DNA of 64,000 nt from an uncultured Chromatiaceae bacterium (GTDB lineage Bacteria > Pseudomonadota > Gammaproteobacteria > Enterobacterales > Alteromonadaceae). The notes beneath the pieces were generated by a model, which searched no databases, was not told the origin of the DNA, and was given only the letters and a program-made list of their open reading frames with translations. Positions 9,295 to 16,250 of this stretch are shown here, one piece after another. Position numbers and translations under genes: made by a program. The DNA is taken from assembly GCA_937978655.1 (NCBI GenBank), contig CALJUX010000042.1:1-64000 (forward strand), written 5' to 3'. Position 1 is the stretch's first letter. Each line of letters opens with the position of its first letter.

Positions 9295-11013
9295 TTGGAT
9301 GCAGTCAACCTCAATATTCTGATTTTCGGTGCGCTGTTCACCGTCAGCATTATTGCAACCCTGATCTCCGCGCGCTTTGGCGCGCCTTTGTTGCTGATCT
9401 TTCTGCTGATGGGCATGCTGGCCGGCGAAGAAGGGGTACTCGGCATCCAATTTGCGGACCCAGATGTGGCGCTGCTGATTGGTTCGGTCGCGCTGGTCAT
9501 TATCTTATTTGACGGCGGGATGCGCACGCATCCGGACCGGGTCAAAGTAGTGTTAGCGCCTTCGGCGGCGCTGGCAACTGTCGGCGTCGTTATTACCTGT
9601 CTTATTTTGGGCCTTGCGGCCATGTATTTGTTTAAACTCACCTTATTAGAAGGCTTGTTGCTTGGCGCCATTTTAAGCTCGACCGACGCCGCAGCAGTGT
9701 TCTCTATTTTTCAGTCGGCCGGGCTGAATATTAAAGAGCGGGTGGCGTCGACGCTCGAAATAGAGTCGGGCAGTAACGACCCGATGGCGGTGATGCTGAC
9801 GTTTACGCTGGTCAGTGTGGTCGCAGGCGATGCGGCGCTTGGCTGGAGCACGATGCTGGTGTTTGTGCAGCAGGCGCTGGTTGGCGCTTTGTTCGGCTGG
9901 GGCGGTGGCAGGGCGCTGATTTGGCTTTGTCGCAAATTACCGTTAAGCCCGGCATTTTTCCCGTTATTTGCCATTTCTTGTGCTTTGCTACTGTATGGAC
10001 TGACTAACCAGTTTGGCGGCAGCGGTTTTTTGGCCGTGTATCTGGCTGGTTTCCTGGTCGGCAATGCCAGGCTTGCACCGGTACAGCATATTCTGCGCTT
10101 GCAGGATGGTTTGGCCTGGCTCAGTCAAATTATCATGTTTTTGATGTTGGGTTTGTTGGTGACGCCAACCGATTTGCTGGACTATCTGCTGCCAGCTATC
10201 GCATTAGCGCTGGTGATGATTTTTATCGCGCGGCCACTGGCAGTGGTGCTGAGCTTGCTGCCGTTTCATTTCCCCAAGCGTGACCAGATTTTTATCAGCT
10301 GGGTAGGGCTACGTGGCGCTGTGCCAATTATCCTCGCGCTTATTCCTTGGCTCGCTGGTGTTCCCAACAAAGATTTATATTTCAACGTGGCGTTTTTCGT
10401 GGTGATTGTATCCTTGTTAATTCAGGGCTGGTCGATAGCGCCGGTCGCGCGCTGGTTAAAACTGGAGGTGCCAAAAGCACCCGGCGCCGATTATGTGATG
10501 CCGCTCGAACTGGCGCAAAGTAAAGATGTGCTGCAGGTGCTGGCGTATCAGGTCAATGCCGACTCACCGGTGCTCGACACCGACTGGACCATGTTGCCGG
10601 TGCCATCCTCAGTACAGTTTTTAGGTTTAGTGCGCAATGGTGAGTGGATCCAATGTCTCGATTGCACCCGTTTTAAAGCCAACGACACGCTGATGGTAAT
10701 GGCCAAAGCCGCCGACAGCGTTGTGGTCAGCGAAGTGTTGTCCAGTTATGCCACAGCAGCCAGTCAAAGCAAACAAGACTTCTTCGGTGAATTTGTCCTC
10801 AACGGTCAAATCACATTGGCCGATTTGGGCGCTTTTTATACGATAGATTTTGGTCAGTTAGACCCAACACAGTCGATTTCCGACTATATCAGTAACCGGT
10901 TTTTCCGCCGCGTCGTGGTTGGTGATGACGTTCAGCTTGACCAGCTCATTCTGACTGTGCGGCAAATCGATGAACACGACCGGATTTTACAGGTTGGTAT
11001 CAAACCGGCTTGA
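9295..11013 (+). CDS. CvrA/NhaP2-type potassium/proton antiporter
   Basis: A CPA1-family cation/proton antiporter with a C-terminal regulatory module. About 400 residues of alternating hydrophobic helices include LESGSNDPMAV-like LEIESGSNDPMAV and FISWVGLRGAVPIILA, both strong family motifs. A soluble tail of about 180 residues resembles the TrkA-C/CorC-like part of CvrA. The protein (572 aa) resembles E. coli CvrA along its length, including the MDA N-terminus, so the TTG at 9295 (preceded by AAGGAC) is the likely start. Substrate choice (K+, Na+ or Rb+) cannot be read from sequence. It is read right after pyrF. Confidence 0.9.
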   Translation: MDAVNLNILIFGALFTVSIIATLISARFGAPLLLIFLLMGMLAGEEGVLGIQFADPDVALLIGSVALVIILFDGGMRTHPDRVKVVLAPSAALATVGVVITCLILGLAAMYLFKLTLLEGLLLGAILSSTDAAAVFSIFQSAGLNIKERVASTLEIESGSNDPMAVMLTFTLVSVVAGDAALGWSTMLVFVQQALVGALFGWGGGRALIWLCRKLPLSPAFFPLFAISCALLLYGLTNQFGGSGFLAVYLAGFLVGNARLAPVQHILRLQDGLAWLSQIIMFLMLGLLVTPTDLLDYLLPAIALALVMIFIARPLAVVLSLLPFHFPKRDQIFISWVGLRGAVPIILALIPWLAGVPNKDLYFNVAFFVVIVSLLIQGWSIAPVARWLKLEVPKAPGADYVMPLELAQSKDVLQVLAYQVNADSPVLDTDWTMLPVPSSVQFLGLVRNGEWIQCLDCTRFKANDTLMVMAKAADSVVVSEVLSSYATAASQSKQDFFGEFVLNGQITLADLGAFYTIDFGQLDPTQSISDYISNRFFRRVVVGDDVQLDQLILTVRQIDEHDRILQVGIKPA

Positions 11014-11138
11014 TAACCATTGTGATACCGGTATTTGTGGCTGGTGTCTTTGGTAAGTAATTCTTGATAGAACAGATATTTACTGGATGCTAGAAGTGTC
11101 CAACAATGAAAGCATCAGGTAAATAACAATCACTTAAA

Positions 11139-11175
11139 AAAGGCCCGTTTACAAAATCGGGCCTTTCTGTTTTTA
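11139..11175 (+). terminator. Rho-independent terminator after the antiporter gene
   Basis: A 9-bp stem (AAAGGCCCG / CGGGCCTTT) with a 10-nt loop is followed by CTGTTTTT. It marks the end of the core gene block before the accessory region. Confidence 0.88.
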
Positions 11176-11194
11176 TGGTGTTCTGTTAACAATC

Positions 11195-11235
11195 GTTCCA
11201 AAATGGAACAAGGTCCGGCTATTACTGTGCCGGAC
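11195..11235. promoter_or_regulatory. Two inverted repeats upstream of the orphan membrane gene
   Basis: GTTCCA-N3-TGGAAC (11195-11209) and GTCCGGC-N9-GCCGGAC (11213-11235) lie back to back, 45 to 85 bases before the start at 11281. They could be operator sites, or the second could be a leader hairpin. No regulator is identified. Confidence 0.4.
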
Positions 11236-11280
11236 TAGCAGAAATTCCTGATTGGCCTTAAAAAAAGGAAACTTGCATAA

Positions 11281-12114
11281 ATGGAAGGAAATTCCCTAGA
11301 AGCATTTTATCGAAAGAGAATTAAGTTAACTGGCACAGAAATCGTCCTACTAGTTTTTATCTTGATGCTACTAGAGGCTGTTGTCTTCTACTTAGCTGTT
11401 ATCCATGGAGGCAGTGTTTCAGCTATGAGCTACGTGTCTTTTGCTGGGACACTGATATCAATTATCTTAGGCGTAGTGGCGATATTTTATACAATGGTAG
11501 AGTCTCTGAAACAGTCAAATTCATCTGATAAAATTGCTAATGGCGCTGCAGATATCGAACGAAACTCAAACAAAATATCTAGTGAAGTAAACAAGCTATC
11601 TGAAGCAATTCAGGAAATTACTGAAATTTCTGCACGAGTAAAAAAAATTGAAACTATCGCTGGAGATATTGCAATTGGTCTAGGACAGAATGCTCAAATT
11701 ACTTTTGAAGATCCAAAAAACACAGAGAATATGATTGCAAATAGCGTTAAATCTCACTTTTTTATTGGGCCATTGTGTGCTGCATTGTGTCTTGTATGCG
11801 CATCTAAACAAGAACGTGGGCTTGAATTTGTAACTGGAAATTCATTTATCAGAGTTCAGCAGAAGGTTTTTGATTGTTCGAATATTGACTACGCCTCGTT
11901 TAGGTTAGCTTTTTTTATCTACCTTCGCCTCTTTCAATCTATGGGGGTATTTAGTGTTGATAGCAAAGGTTCATTAGTAATTAAAGAAGGTAAGAACTAT
12001 CAAGTGTTTTTTGAAGCACTATTGCAAATTAAAAACGAAAATACTCAGGACAGCGACACTATGAACGTGCGTCATTCTCAATTAGAGTTGCTACTTAAAG
12101 AAGCGACTAACTAA
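11281..12114 (+). CDS. Orphan membrane protein with two N-terminal helices and a coiled coil
   Basis: Not recognised. The 277-aa product has a basic N-terminus, two membrane helices (about residues 18-42 and 50-73), a long charged Asn/Ser/Ile/Glu-rich coiled-coil stretch (about 75-130) and a soluble C-terminal domain of about 130 residues with no motif I know. The start follows AAAAAAAGGAAAC. The gene is visibly richer in A/T than its neighbours, and it lies alone between two terminators next to an antitoxin remnant and a prophage. These features suggest recent transfer. Membrane-tethered coiled-coil proteins of this layout occur among phage-defence and signalling genes, but nothing here proves such a role. 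Confidence 0.75.
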   Translation: MEGNSLEAFYRKRIKLTGTEIVLLVFILMLLEAVVFYLAVIHGGSVSAMSYVSFAGTLISIILGVVAIFYTMVESLKQSNSSDKIANGAADIERNSNKISSEVNKLSEAIQEITEISARVKKIETIAGDIAIGLGQNAQITFEDPKNTENMIANSVKSHFFIGPLCAALCLVCASKQERGLEFVTGNSFIRVQQKVFDCSNIDYASFRLAFFIYLRLFQSMGVFSVDSKGSLVIKEGKNYQVFFEALLQIKNENTQDSDTMNVRHSQLELLLKEATN

Positions 12115-12238
12115 AAAGGTTGAGGCCTTCAACCGGCCAGCTGCACTAGCCGTGGGTTAACGCACTCCGCGCTCCATCTGGGGGCTTCGTCCCCCTAACA
12201 ACCCCGGCCCGTTTTCGTGAAACCTCAGACTTAGAAGC

Positions 12239-12270
12239 AAAAAAGGGCCCGATTGGGCCTTTTTGTTTGA
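12239..12270 (+). terminator. Terminator-like hairpin after the accessory gene
   Basis: AAAAGGGCCC-GATT-GGGCCTTTTTG forms a stem with one bulge followed by T residues on the + strand. It is the mirror image of an A-rich side, so it could work in both directions. A smaller hairpin, GGGGG-CTTCGT-CCCCC, lies at 12180-12195. The rest of 12115-12240 shows no gene. Confidence 0.7.
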
Positions 12271-12276
12271 GTCGCT

Positions 12277-12372
12277 TTATACGGATTTCGTTCGGATCAT
12301 GCTCGGCCAGCCAGTGCCGGTGGCTTTGAACTTATTAATCACTTCCTGACTATACCGGACAGACACCAGTTG
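12277..12372 (-). pseudogene. Remnant of a BrnA/CopG-type antitoxin (DUF4415-like)
   Basis: On the - strand a short open stretch reads LVSVRYSQEVINKFKATG followed by TGWPSMIRTKSV and a stop. This matches the C-terminal ribbon-helix-helix core of BrnA/DUF4415 antitoxins, which typically read like V-S-x-R-x-D-x-x-V-x-x-x-F-K-A-T-G-x-G-W-Q-x-x-I. There is an in-frame stop two codons upstream of the core, no start codon or ribosome site, and no toxin gene beside it. I read it as the decayed end of a toxin-antitoxin locus. The fragment is short, so the assignment rests on about 25 residues. Confidence 0.55.
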
Positions 12373-12440
12373 CTAAATAGTCCTGGGAATGCTCTTTTTA
12401 CTGAGTTCAAAGCTGACAAAAGCGAAGCAGGGCGCTGATT

Positions 12441-12947
12441 TTATTGATTTTTTAACGTCAACTCTGTCTGGATTTTCTGCTGAATTTCAGTGACCTGATA
12501 GCTGGCTTGTGCCGCGAACCGTATCAATGGTAAACCTGCGCTGGCACATGCGGATGCGATCACTAAATCCCGTTTTTGGGTTTTGCCTTTTTGATGGCTT
12601 TTGTCTTCCAGTTCAATCACAGCAATCACTTCAAGCGTTTGTTTATTGCACAGCACAAAATCAAAGTGCTTGGCGGCAATTTTATTAAAGGCAATTTGCC
12701 AGTGGCTTTTGTTCAGGCCTTTGCCTGGTAACAAAATATCGGCAACCCGGACTTTGCCAAAAACTCGGTATTGATCGGCAACGGCTAAATCCAGCAGGCC
12801 AAGAAAAGAACGCTCAGCAGGACTAAACAGCGTTTTGTTCAAAATATAAGGATAAGGCTGGCCAGCTGAGTTGTTTTTGCCAAATAACAACTTCAGCACG
12901 ATAAGCAGCAAAATAACGCCGAAAAAAATCATTAAAGCATCAGACAT
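12441..12947 (-). CDS. DUF2726 domain membrane-anchored protein
   Basis: A 168-aa protein with one N-terminal membrane helix (ALMIFFGVILLLIVLKLLFG) and a cytoplasmic DUF2726 domain, a nuclease-fold-like family of unknown role. The domain shows VADILLPGKG, HFDFVLCNKQTLEVIAVIELEDKSH and a terminal helix. The D...E-x-D/K pattern resembles restriction-endonuclease-like folds, but catalysis is unproven. I placed the start at 12947 because GGAG stands six bases before this ATG. Longer in-frame starts would add 21 unconserved residues. It transcribes away from the phage junction and is likely host DNA. Confidence 0.8.
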   Translation of the reverse strand: MSDALMIFFGVILLLIVLKLLFGKNNSAGQPYPYILNKTLFSPAERSFLGLLDLAVADQYRVFGKVRVADILLPGKGLNKSHWQIAFNKIAAKHFDFVLCNKQTLEVIAVIELEDKSHQKGKTQKRDLVIASACASAGLPLIRFAAQASYQVTEIQQKIQTELTLKNQ

Positions 12948-13269
12948 AAAGCTCTCCATAGCAGTGAAAATTCTACGTTGCATATGGGCGCAAACCAGCA
13001 CAGCACTCAATGCAATTTGCCATAGATTATCAACAGGAAAAAGTCTTTAACTCTGATTCAGTTAGCTAGCAAAAGCCTGGTAAGCATTTCACATAATCAA
13101 CACATTAGCGGACATGCAGTGGCGCTTAATCGCAGCGGTCTTTGTGTAAATTGAACCAATGTCGATAGCTGGCAATAGCTGTGGATAAATAAGCGGTGAT
13201 TTCATAGATTAGTCGAATATATAAAACACTGATATTAATATAAATATGGCCGTTATACGTAAATATAAA
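12948..13269. other. Gene-free host-side flank of the prophage
   Basis: No gene seen. It is AT-rich toward its right end and carries one perfect DnaA-box sequence (TGTGGATAA, 13180-13188). It probably includes the promoter of the DUF2726 gene and ends at the dif-like junction. Confidence 0.5.
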
Positions 13270-13297
13270 ATATCCCATAATGTTTATTATGTTAAAT
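13270..13297 (+). other. dif-like XerC/XerD site at the left prophage junction (attL)
   Basis: The 28-bp site divides as ATATCCCATAA (XerC-arm position), TGTTTA (centre) and TTATGTTAAAT (XerD arm). The XerD arm is identical to E. coli dif, the centre differs at one base from TGTATA, and the XerC arm matches at 6 of 11 positions. The same XerD arm recurs at 20271-20281 in the same orientation. Between them lies a complete filamentous-phage gene set, so this is taken as attL of a Xer-dependent insertion. Confidence 0.8.
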
Positions 13298-13301
13298 TGG
13301 A

Positions 13302-13649
13302 TTATGCGGAAGCAGATGCTTCACTCGGACTTGGTGTCAGAGCTAGGCTCATCGTCAGAACAATGGCCGCAAAGGCTCCCGCTAATCTCTTTAGTACTTT
13401 TTCGAACTCTGCTCGTACCGCTGGTGATTTAGCCTTTTCCATATCTAACCGCACCAGCACTTCGCCTATGTCCATTTTGCAGCGTTCTGCGATAGTCATT
13501 GCTTGTTCTGGTGTCAGGTGCCGTAAGCCGGTTCTGATTTGGCTTACGTTGCCAACTGTCATTGCTGGCAGCTCAGAAGCGATAACCTTATCTGATTTTC
13601 CGCCATCCAGTTTTTTGTATTCGTCGATTAGATAACCGCTGTAATTCAT
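13302..13649 (-). CDS. Phage repressor-like protein (DUF3693 type)
   Basis: A 115-aa protein resembling the DUF3693 regulators of Vibrio filamentous phages. Residues 5-70 look like a Cro/C1-type helix-turn-helix: KSDKVIASELPAMTVGNVSQ then TGLRHLTPEQAMTIAERC. The C-terminus has a hydrophobic stretch (LAGAFAAIVLTMSLALTPSP) that may be a membrane helix. It is the only phage gene on the - strand and diverges from the early genes across a palindromic operator, the layout of a lysogeny repressor. Its stop codon lies inside the attL direct repeat, so it is the last phage gene before the junction. Confidence 0.75.
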   Translation of the reverse strand: MNYSGYLIDEYKKLDGGKSDKVIASELPAMTVGNVSQIRTGLRHLTPEQAMTIAERCKMDIGEVLVRLDMEKAKSPAVRAEFEKVLKRLAGAFAAIVLTMSLALTPSPSEASASA

Positions 13650-13707
13650 TAGGTTGCCCCCTGCAAAAGCTCTGTTGATTCTACCTGCTTAGCCGTCCGT
13701 TTCAAAA

Positions 13708-13772
13708 TTACTCCAAAATTGAAGTTGACTAATTAAAAAGCCAAGATCACAATCACTCCAGTTTTGGAGTAA
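13708..13772. promoter_or_regulatory. Divergent operator/promoter region between repressor and early phage genes
   Basis: TTACTCCAAAA (13708-13718) recurs inverted as TTTTGGAGTAA (13762-13772). The latter is half of a palindrome ACTCCA-N4-TGGAGT (13755-13770). Thus three related half-sites occupy the space between two divergent starts. An AAAGGA ribosome site for the 13783 gene overlaps the end, so repressor bound there could block early transcription. This is inference from symmetry and position. Confidence 0.6.
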
Positions 13773-13782
13773 AGGATCTGCT

Positions 13783-14148
13783 ATGAACCCCTTAGTCACG
13801 CACTACGAAAAAACCGAAGCCCTCAAGCAACTCGAAAAGTTCTTCCCGCATTTCTCCCTTGCTGTATCTCCATCAGAAATCGCGTTTTTGTATGACTGGC
13901 ACGATGCGCCAGGCGATGAAAACGAAATCAACGCCGACCCGTTTGGCTTCCTGCTGCGTGATACCGAAACTGGTGCTGTTGTTCTGTTTTCCGGCGGCGA
14001 TGACGATTCTGTGATTTGTCACGGCGTATTCGCTGAGCCGCAAGGCGCTTTTGATTTGGCCTGCGATTACATAGGCGCTGAACTTCACATCACAGAATTT
14101 GCGGCGATCGCCACGCTGGCGTTATCCACAGAATCAGTGGATAACTGA
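13783..14148 (+). CDS. Phage early protein of unknown function
   Basis: Not recognised. This 121-aa acidic, soluble protein is the first gene rightward of the operator and directly precedes the replication gene. It contains DWHDAPGDENEINADPFGFL and GGDDDSVICHGVFAEP, and no membrane helix. The last codons overlap an inverted DnaA-box-like pair. Inoviruses often have a small uncharacterised gene here. A role in replication or control is possible but unsupported by motifs. Confidence 0.7.
   Translation: MNPLVTHYEKTEALKQLEKFFPHFSLAVSPSEIAFLYDWHDAPGDENEINADPFGFLLRDTETGAVVLFSGGDDDSVICHGVFAEPQGAFDLACDYIGAELHITEFAAIATLALSTESVDN
14121..14145. promoter_or_regulatory. Inverted DnaA-box-like pair before the replication gene
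   Basis: GTTATCCAC-N7-GTGGATAAC is a perfect 9-bp inverted repeat. The left arm contains TTATCCACA, the consensus DnaA box; the right arm differs from consensus at one base. It ends 13 bases before the GTG of the replication initiator. It may bind host DnaA or fold into an mRNA hairpin that limits initiator translation. Confidence 0.55.
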
Positions 14149-14158
14149 GTAACAGCCT

Positions 14159-15331
14159 GTGACTTGGTTTATCGACCGCCTCACCATCTGCCAGACGCAC
14201 CATCAGCGCTTACCGCTGATTGGTGACAAAGGCTATATGACGGTCGATTTGCACACCGGCGAAACCTCCAACGAGGTCCGGACATCAAAAACCACTGTAC
14301 AGGCCAGCCATTCAACATCACTGCGCGTCAGCTGTGACGGCCATACCGTCACAGTGGAAGGTAACCCCAGCCGCTTTGGCCGGATTGAAAATCTGGTCGG
14401 CCTGACCTCCATGGAAGACTGCGTTGCCGTCTATAACCAAGTGCTACTGCGCCTTGGTTTACCGCCGTTTACTACCGGCCATTTTGAATTTTTGCAGGGT
14501 AAAGACGGCGAAAAACAACGGAAATTCTATTCCGGCGCCATCATCAAACACGTTGATGTCACCAAAAATCACTGCGTTGGCTACAAAAACGAGCGCCCGT
14601 TTTTACGCGCTGTAGCCACCCTGTCGTTACCAAACGGCAAACACCCCTTCCTGTACCCCAATGGCTGCACGGTCGATTTCAGCACCACTCGCAGCACTGG
14701 GGGTAGTTCTTGGGACTACACAAAGATTTACGTCAAAGCCGCCGAGCTGATTGAACACGAAAAGAAGAACCTGAAAAACGCGACGCCCGAAGATGAAAAG
14801 TACTACCGCGAACTGGTGGAACATTGCGCTTTTAGCGGCATCGTGCGCGAGGAACATTCTTGGAAAGCGAAAAAACTGGCTCGGTACGACCTCTGTTACT
14901 ACGGCTACGTGACGTTAGAACAACTGGTTAATCACCACACCATGACAACCCTTGAATCGTTAATCAAAACCTTGGAGGTCGCCACAGTGGACTACATCAC
15001 TATTGCAGACCAGCTGATACAGCGAAATATCGTTAAAAGCCGTCAGGCCGCCAATGCGACCGCCCAATACTGTCACCAGTGGCAACACGGCATGTCATTT
15101 CATGACACCGACAAAAAGCGTACTAACTCCAGCCAGTATTACGTTCACAAAGCGCGCCTCCTGGCACTGGGTATCGATATTTCAGTGCCGTTCTGCCCGA
15201 CCCGCAACGTCATCCCAACTATCCACAACCGCCGCACCATTGAGCGAAGCGACTTCGTGACGCCGCCTTGGTACAGGCACGCAACCACCCGACCAACTTT
15301 TGAGTTGATTAACTGCGGCAAAGCCGCTTAA
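14159..15331 (+). CDS. Filamentous phage replication initiator (gene II/RstA-type)
   Basis: This 390-aa protein matches phage/plasmid replication protein II families, which nick the double-stranded form to start rolling-circle replication. It opens with MTWFIDRLTICQ, typical of the group, includes the central RYDLCYYGYVTLEQL segment, and has tyrosines in TSSQYYVHKARLL-like context (read here as NSSQYYVHKARLLALGI), typical of the C-terminal part. The start is GTG at 14159, giving an N-terminus like relatives. The gene lies just after the inverted DnaA-box pair and 9 nt before the ssDNA-binding-type gene. Confidence 0.85.
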   Translation: MTWFIDRLTICQTHHQRLPLIGDKGYMTVDLHTGETSNEVRTSKTTVQASHSTSLRVSCDGHTVTVEGNPSRFGRIENLVGLTSMEDCVAVYNQVLLRLGLPPFTTGHFEFLQGKDGEKQRKFYSGAIIKHVDVTKNHCVGYKNERPFLRAVATLSLPNGKHPFLYPNGCTVDFSTTRSTGGSSWDYTKIYVKAAELIEHEKKNLKNATPEDEKYYRELVEHCAFSGIVREEHSWKAKKLARYDLCYYGYVTLEQLVNHHTMTTLESLIKTLEVATVDYITIADQLIQRNIVKSRQAANATAQYCHQWQHGMSFHDTDKKRTNSSQYYVHKARLLALGIDISVPFCPTRNVIPTIHNRRTIERSDFVTPPWYRHATTRPTFELINCGKAA

Positions 15332-15340
15332 GGAAACACA

Positions 15341-15688
15341 ATGTCCCAGCAAACCCAATTTATCGTTTTGCATGTTTCTGCCGGTTTTATGGAAGACGGC
15401 ACGGCCTACGCTGGCCTTGAAGTTATTAATCCATATCCAAAAAGCACCGGTATCAAAGGCAACATTCAGTACGGCTCACCAGCCGTAAAACTGAAACTCG
15501 TTGACCGTGCCACCGGCAAGCCAAACGTTGAGCTGGCCCGCAAAATTGAGCAGGCCGGCGCTTACCTGCAAATCGTGAATTTTGAGGGCGTCTGGGAAGT
15601 TGGCAAGGTCAAAGGCGTAGAGCAGATGACCTTCACGATTTTGGACGCCCAGTTTCCACATCTCGATCTGAACAAGAAGGCGTCTTGA
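15341..15688 (+). CDS. Phage ssDNA-binding-type protein (gene V position)
   Basis: A 115-aa soluble protein in the slot of gene V, whose product coats the phage single strand before export. The sequence has alternating beta-strand character (FIVLHVSAGF, AVKLKLVDR, AYLQIVNFEGVWEVGKVKG) fitting an OB-like fold. Similarity is by position and size more than by any signature. It has a GGAAAC ribosome site and is followed after 1 nt by the next gene, so the block is tightly co-translated. Confidence 0.65.
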   Translation: MSQQTQFIVLHVSAGFMEDGTAYAGLEVINPYPKSTGIKGNIQYGSPAVKLKLVDRATGKPNVELARKIEQAGAYLQIVNFEGVWEVGKVKGVEQMTFTILDAQFPHLDLNKKAS

Positions 15689-15689
15689 T

Positions 15690-15977
15690 ATGAACCGTTT
15701 AGCCGCCCTGCTGCTCTTGTGCATCTCCACTGCCAGTCACGCGCAATGTGCGTTACCTCAGCAGGACGGCACCTTCATTTTCACAGCGGACACTGCTGCC
15801 AACTGTACCGGGTACTGGTTAATTCCTGCATCCGAATACAGCGCATATTTGTCCTCTGTGGAAATCACCGCCTCAGAAGTCACTGAGGCTTTCACATGGG
15901 GTTTTGGCACAGTGGTTTTACTGTCCGGCCTCGCTTTCAAAGTGGCCTTAGGCCGCAATTTAGTAAGGAAAATTTGA
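15690..15977 (+). CDS. Small phage membrane protein with signal peptide
   Basis: A 95-aa protein with an N-terminal signal sequence (LAALLLLCISTASHAQ), a short two-cysteine periplasmic part and a C-terminal membrane helix (TWGFGTVVLLSGLAFKVAL) with basic end. It sits immediately before the major coat gene, where Ff-type phages encode the small tip proteins pVII/pIX, but it is longer than those. It could be a minor virion protein. No family name is claimed. Confidence 0.65.
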   Translation: MNRLAALLLLCISTASHAQCALPQQDGTFIFTADTAANCTGYWLIPASEYSAYLSSVEITASEVTEAFTWGFGTVVLLSGLAFKVALGRNLVRKI

Positions 15978-15978
15978 G

Positions 15979-16113
15979 ATGGCTGATATTTTTGCTGCTG
16001 TTGATTTAGCTGATGTTGCTGCGTTTGTTACTGCTGCTGGTGTGCTGATTATCGGCATTACGATGGCCTATAAGGGCATCACCCTCGGCAAACGCGCTGT
16101 GAACAAAGCGTAA
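15979..16113 (+). CDS. Major coat protein pVIII (44 aa, no signal peptide)
   Basis: The product is a 44-residue single-helix protein with an acidic N-terminus (MADIFAAVDLADVAAF), a hydrophobic core (VTAAGVLIIGITMAY) and a basic C-terminus (KGITLGKRAVNKA). This is the exact charge layout of filamentous coat proteins: acidic outside, hydrophobic middle, basic face to DNA. AAGGA lies nine bases before the ATG. It lacks a cleavable signal, like the 44-aa coat of phage Pf3, which inserts through YidC. It is in the correct slot between the pVII-like and pIII genes. Confidence 0.88.
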   Translation: MADIFAAVDLADVAAFVTAAGVLIIGITMAYKGITLGKRAVNKA

Positions 16114-16151
16114 TCGGACGGGCCTTTGCATATGCACTGGCCCCACCCCTT

Positions 16152-16247
16152 ATGGCTGGCTTAGTTGTCGCGCTGATTTACACACTGGTCGCACTCATCG
16201 GGGCGATGTGCGGCTTTATCGTCTCGTCTCTGATGTTCAGGACCTGA
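16152..16247 (+). CDS. Tiny membrane protein, candidate pIX/pVII-like
   Basis: A 31-aa open frame (starting MAGLVVALIYTLVALIGAM) is almost one membrane helix and ends RT. It lies between the coat and pIII genes and stops four bases before the pIII start. Ff phages have 32-33-aa tip proteins pVII and pIX with this look. Against it, there is no clear Shine-Dalgarno sequence before the ATG, so it would depend on coupling to upstream translation. Confidence 0.45.
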   Translation: MAGLVVALIYTLVALIGAMCGFIVSSLMFRT

Positions 16248-16250
16248 ACT

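Noticed and set aside
12180..12195. GGGGG-CTTCGT-CCCCC hairpin as a terminator
   Set aside because: No T run follows and no gene end is near enough; the later hairpin at 12239 is the better terminator.
13246..13635. Open frame of 129 aa on the + strand across attL
   Set aside because: It runs antisense to the repressor and starts in host flank before the junction. Composition and lack of a ribosome site suggest a shadow frame.
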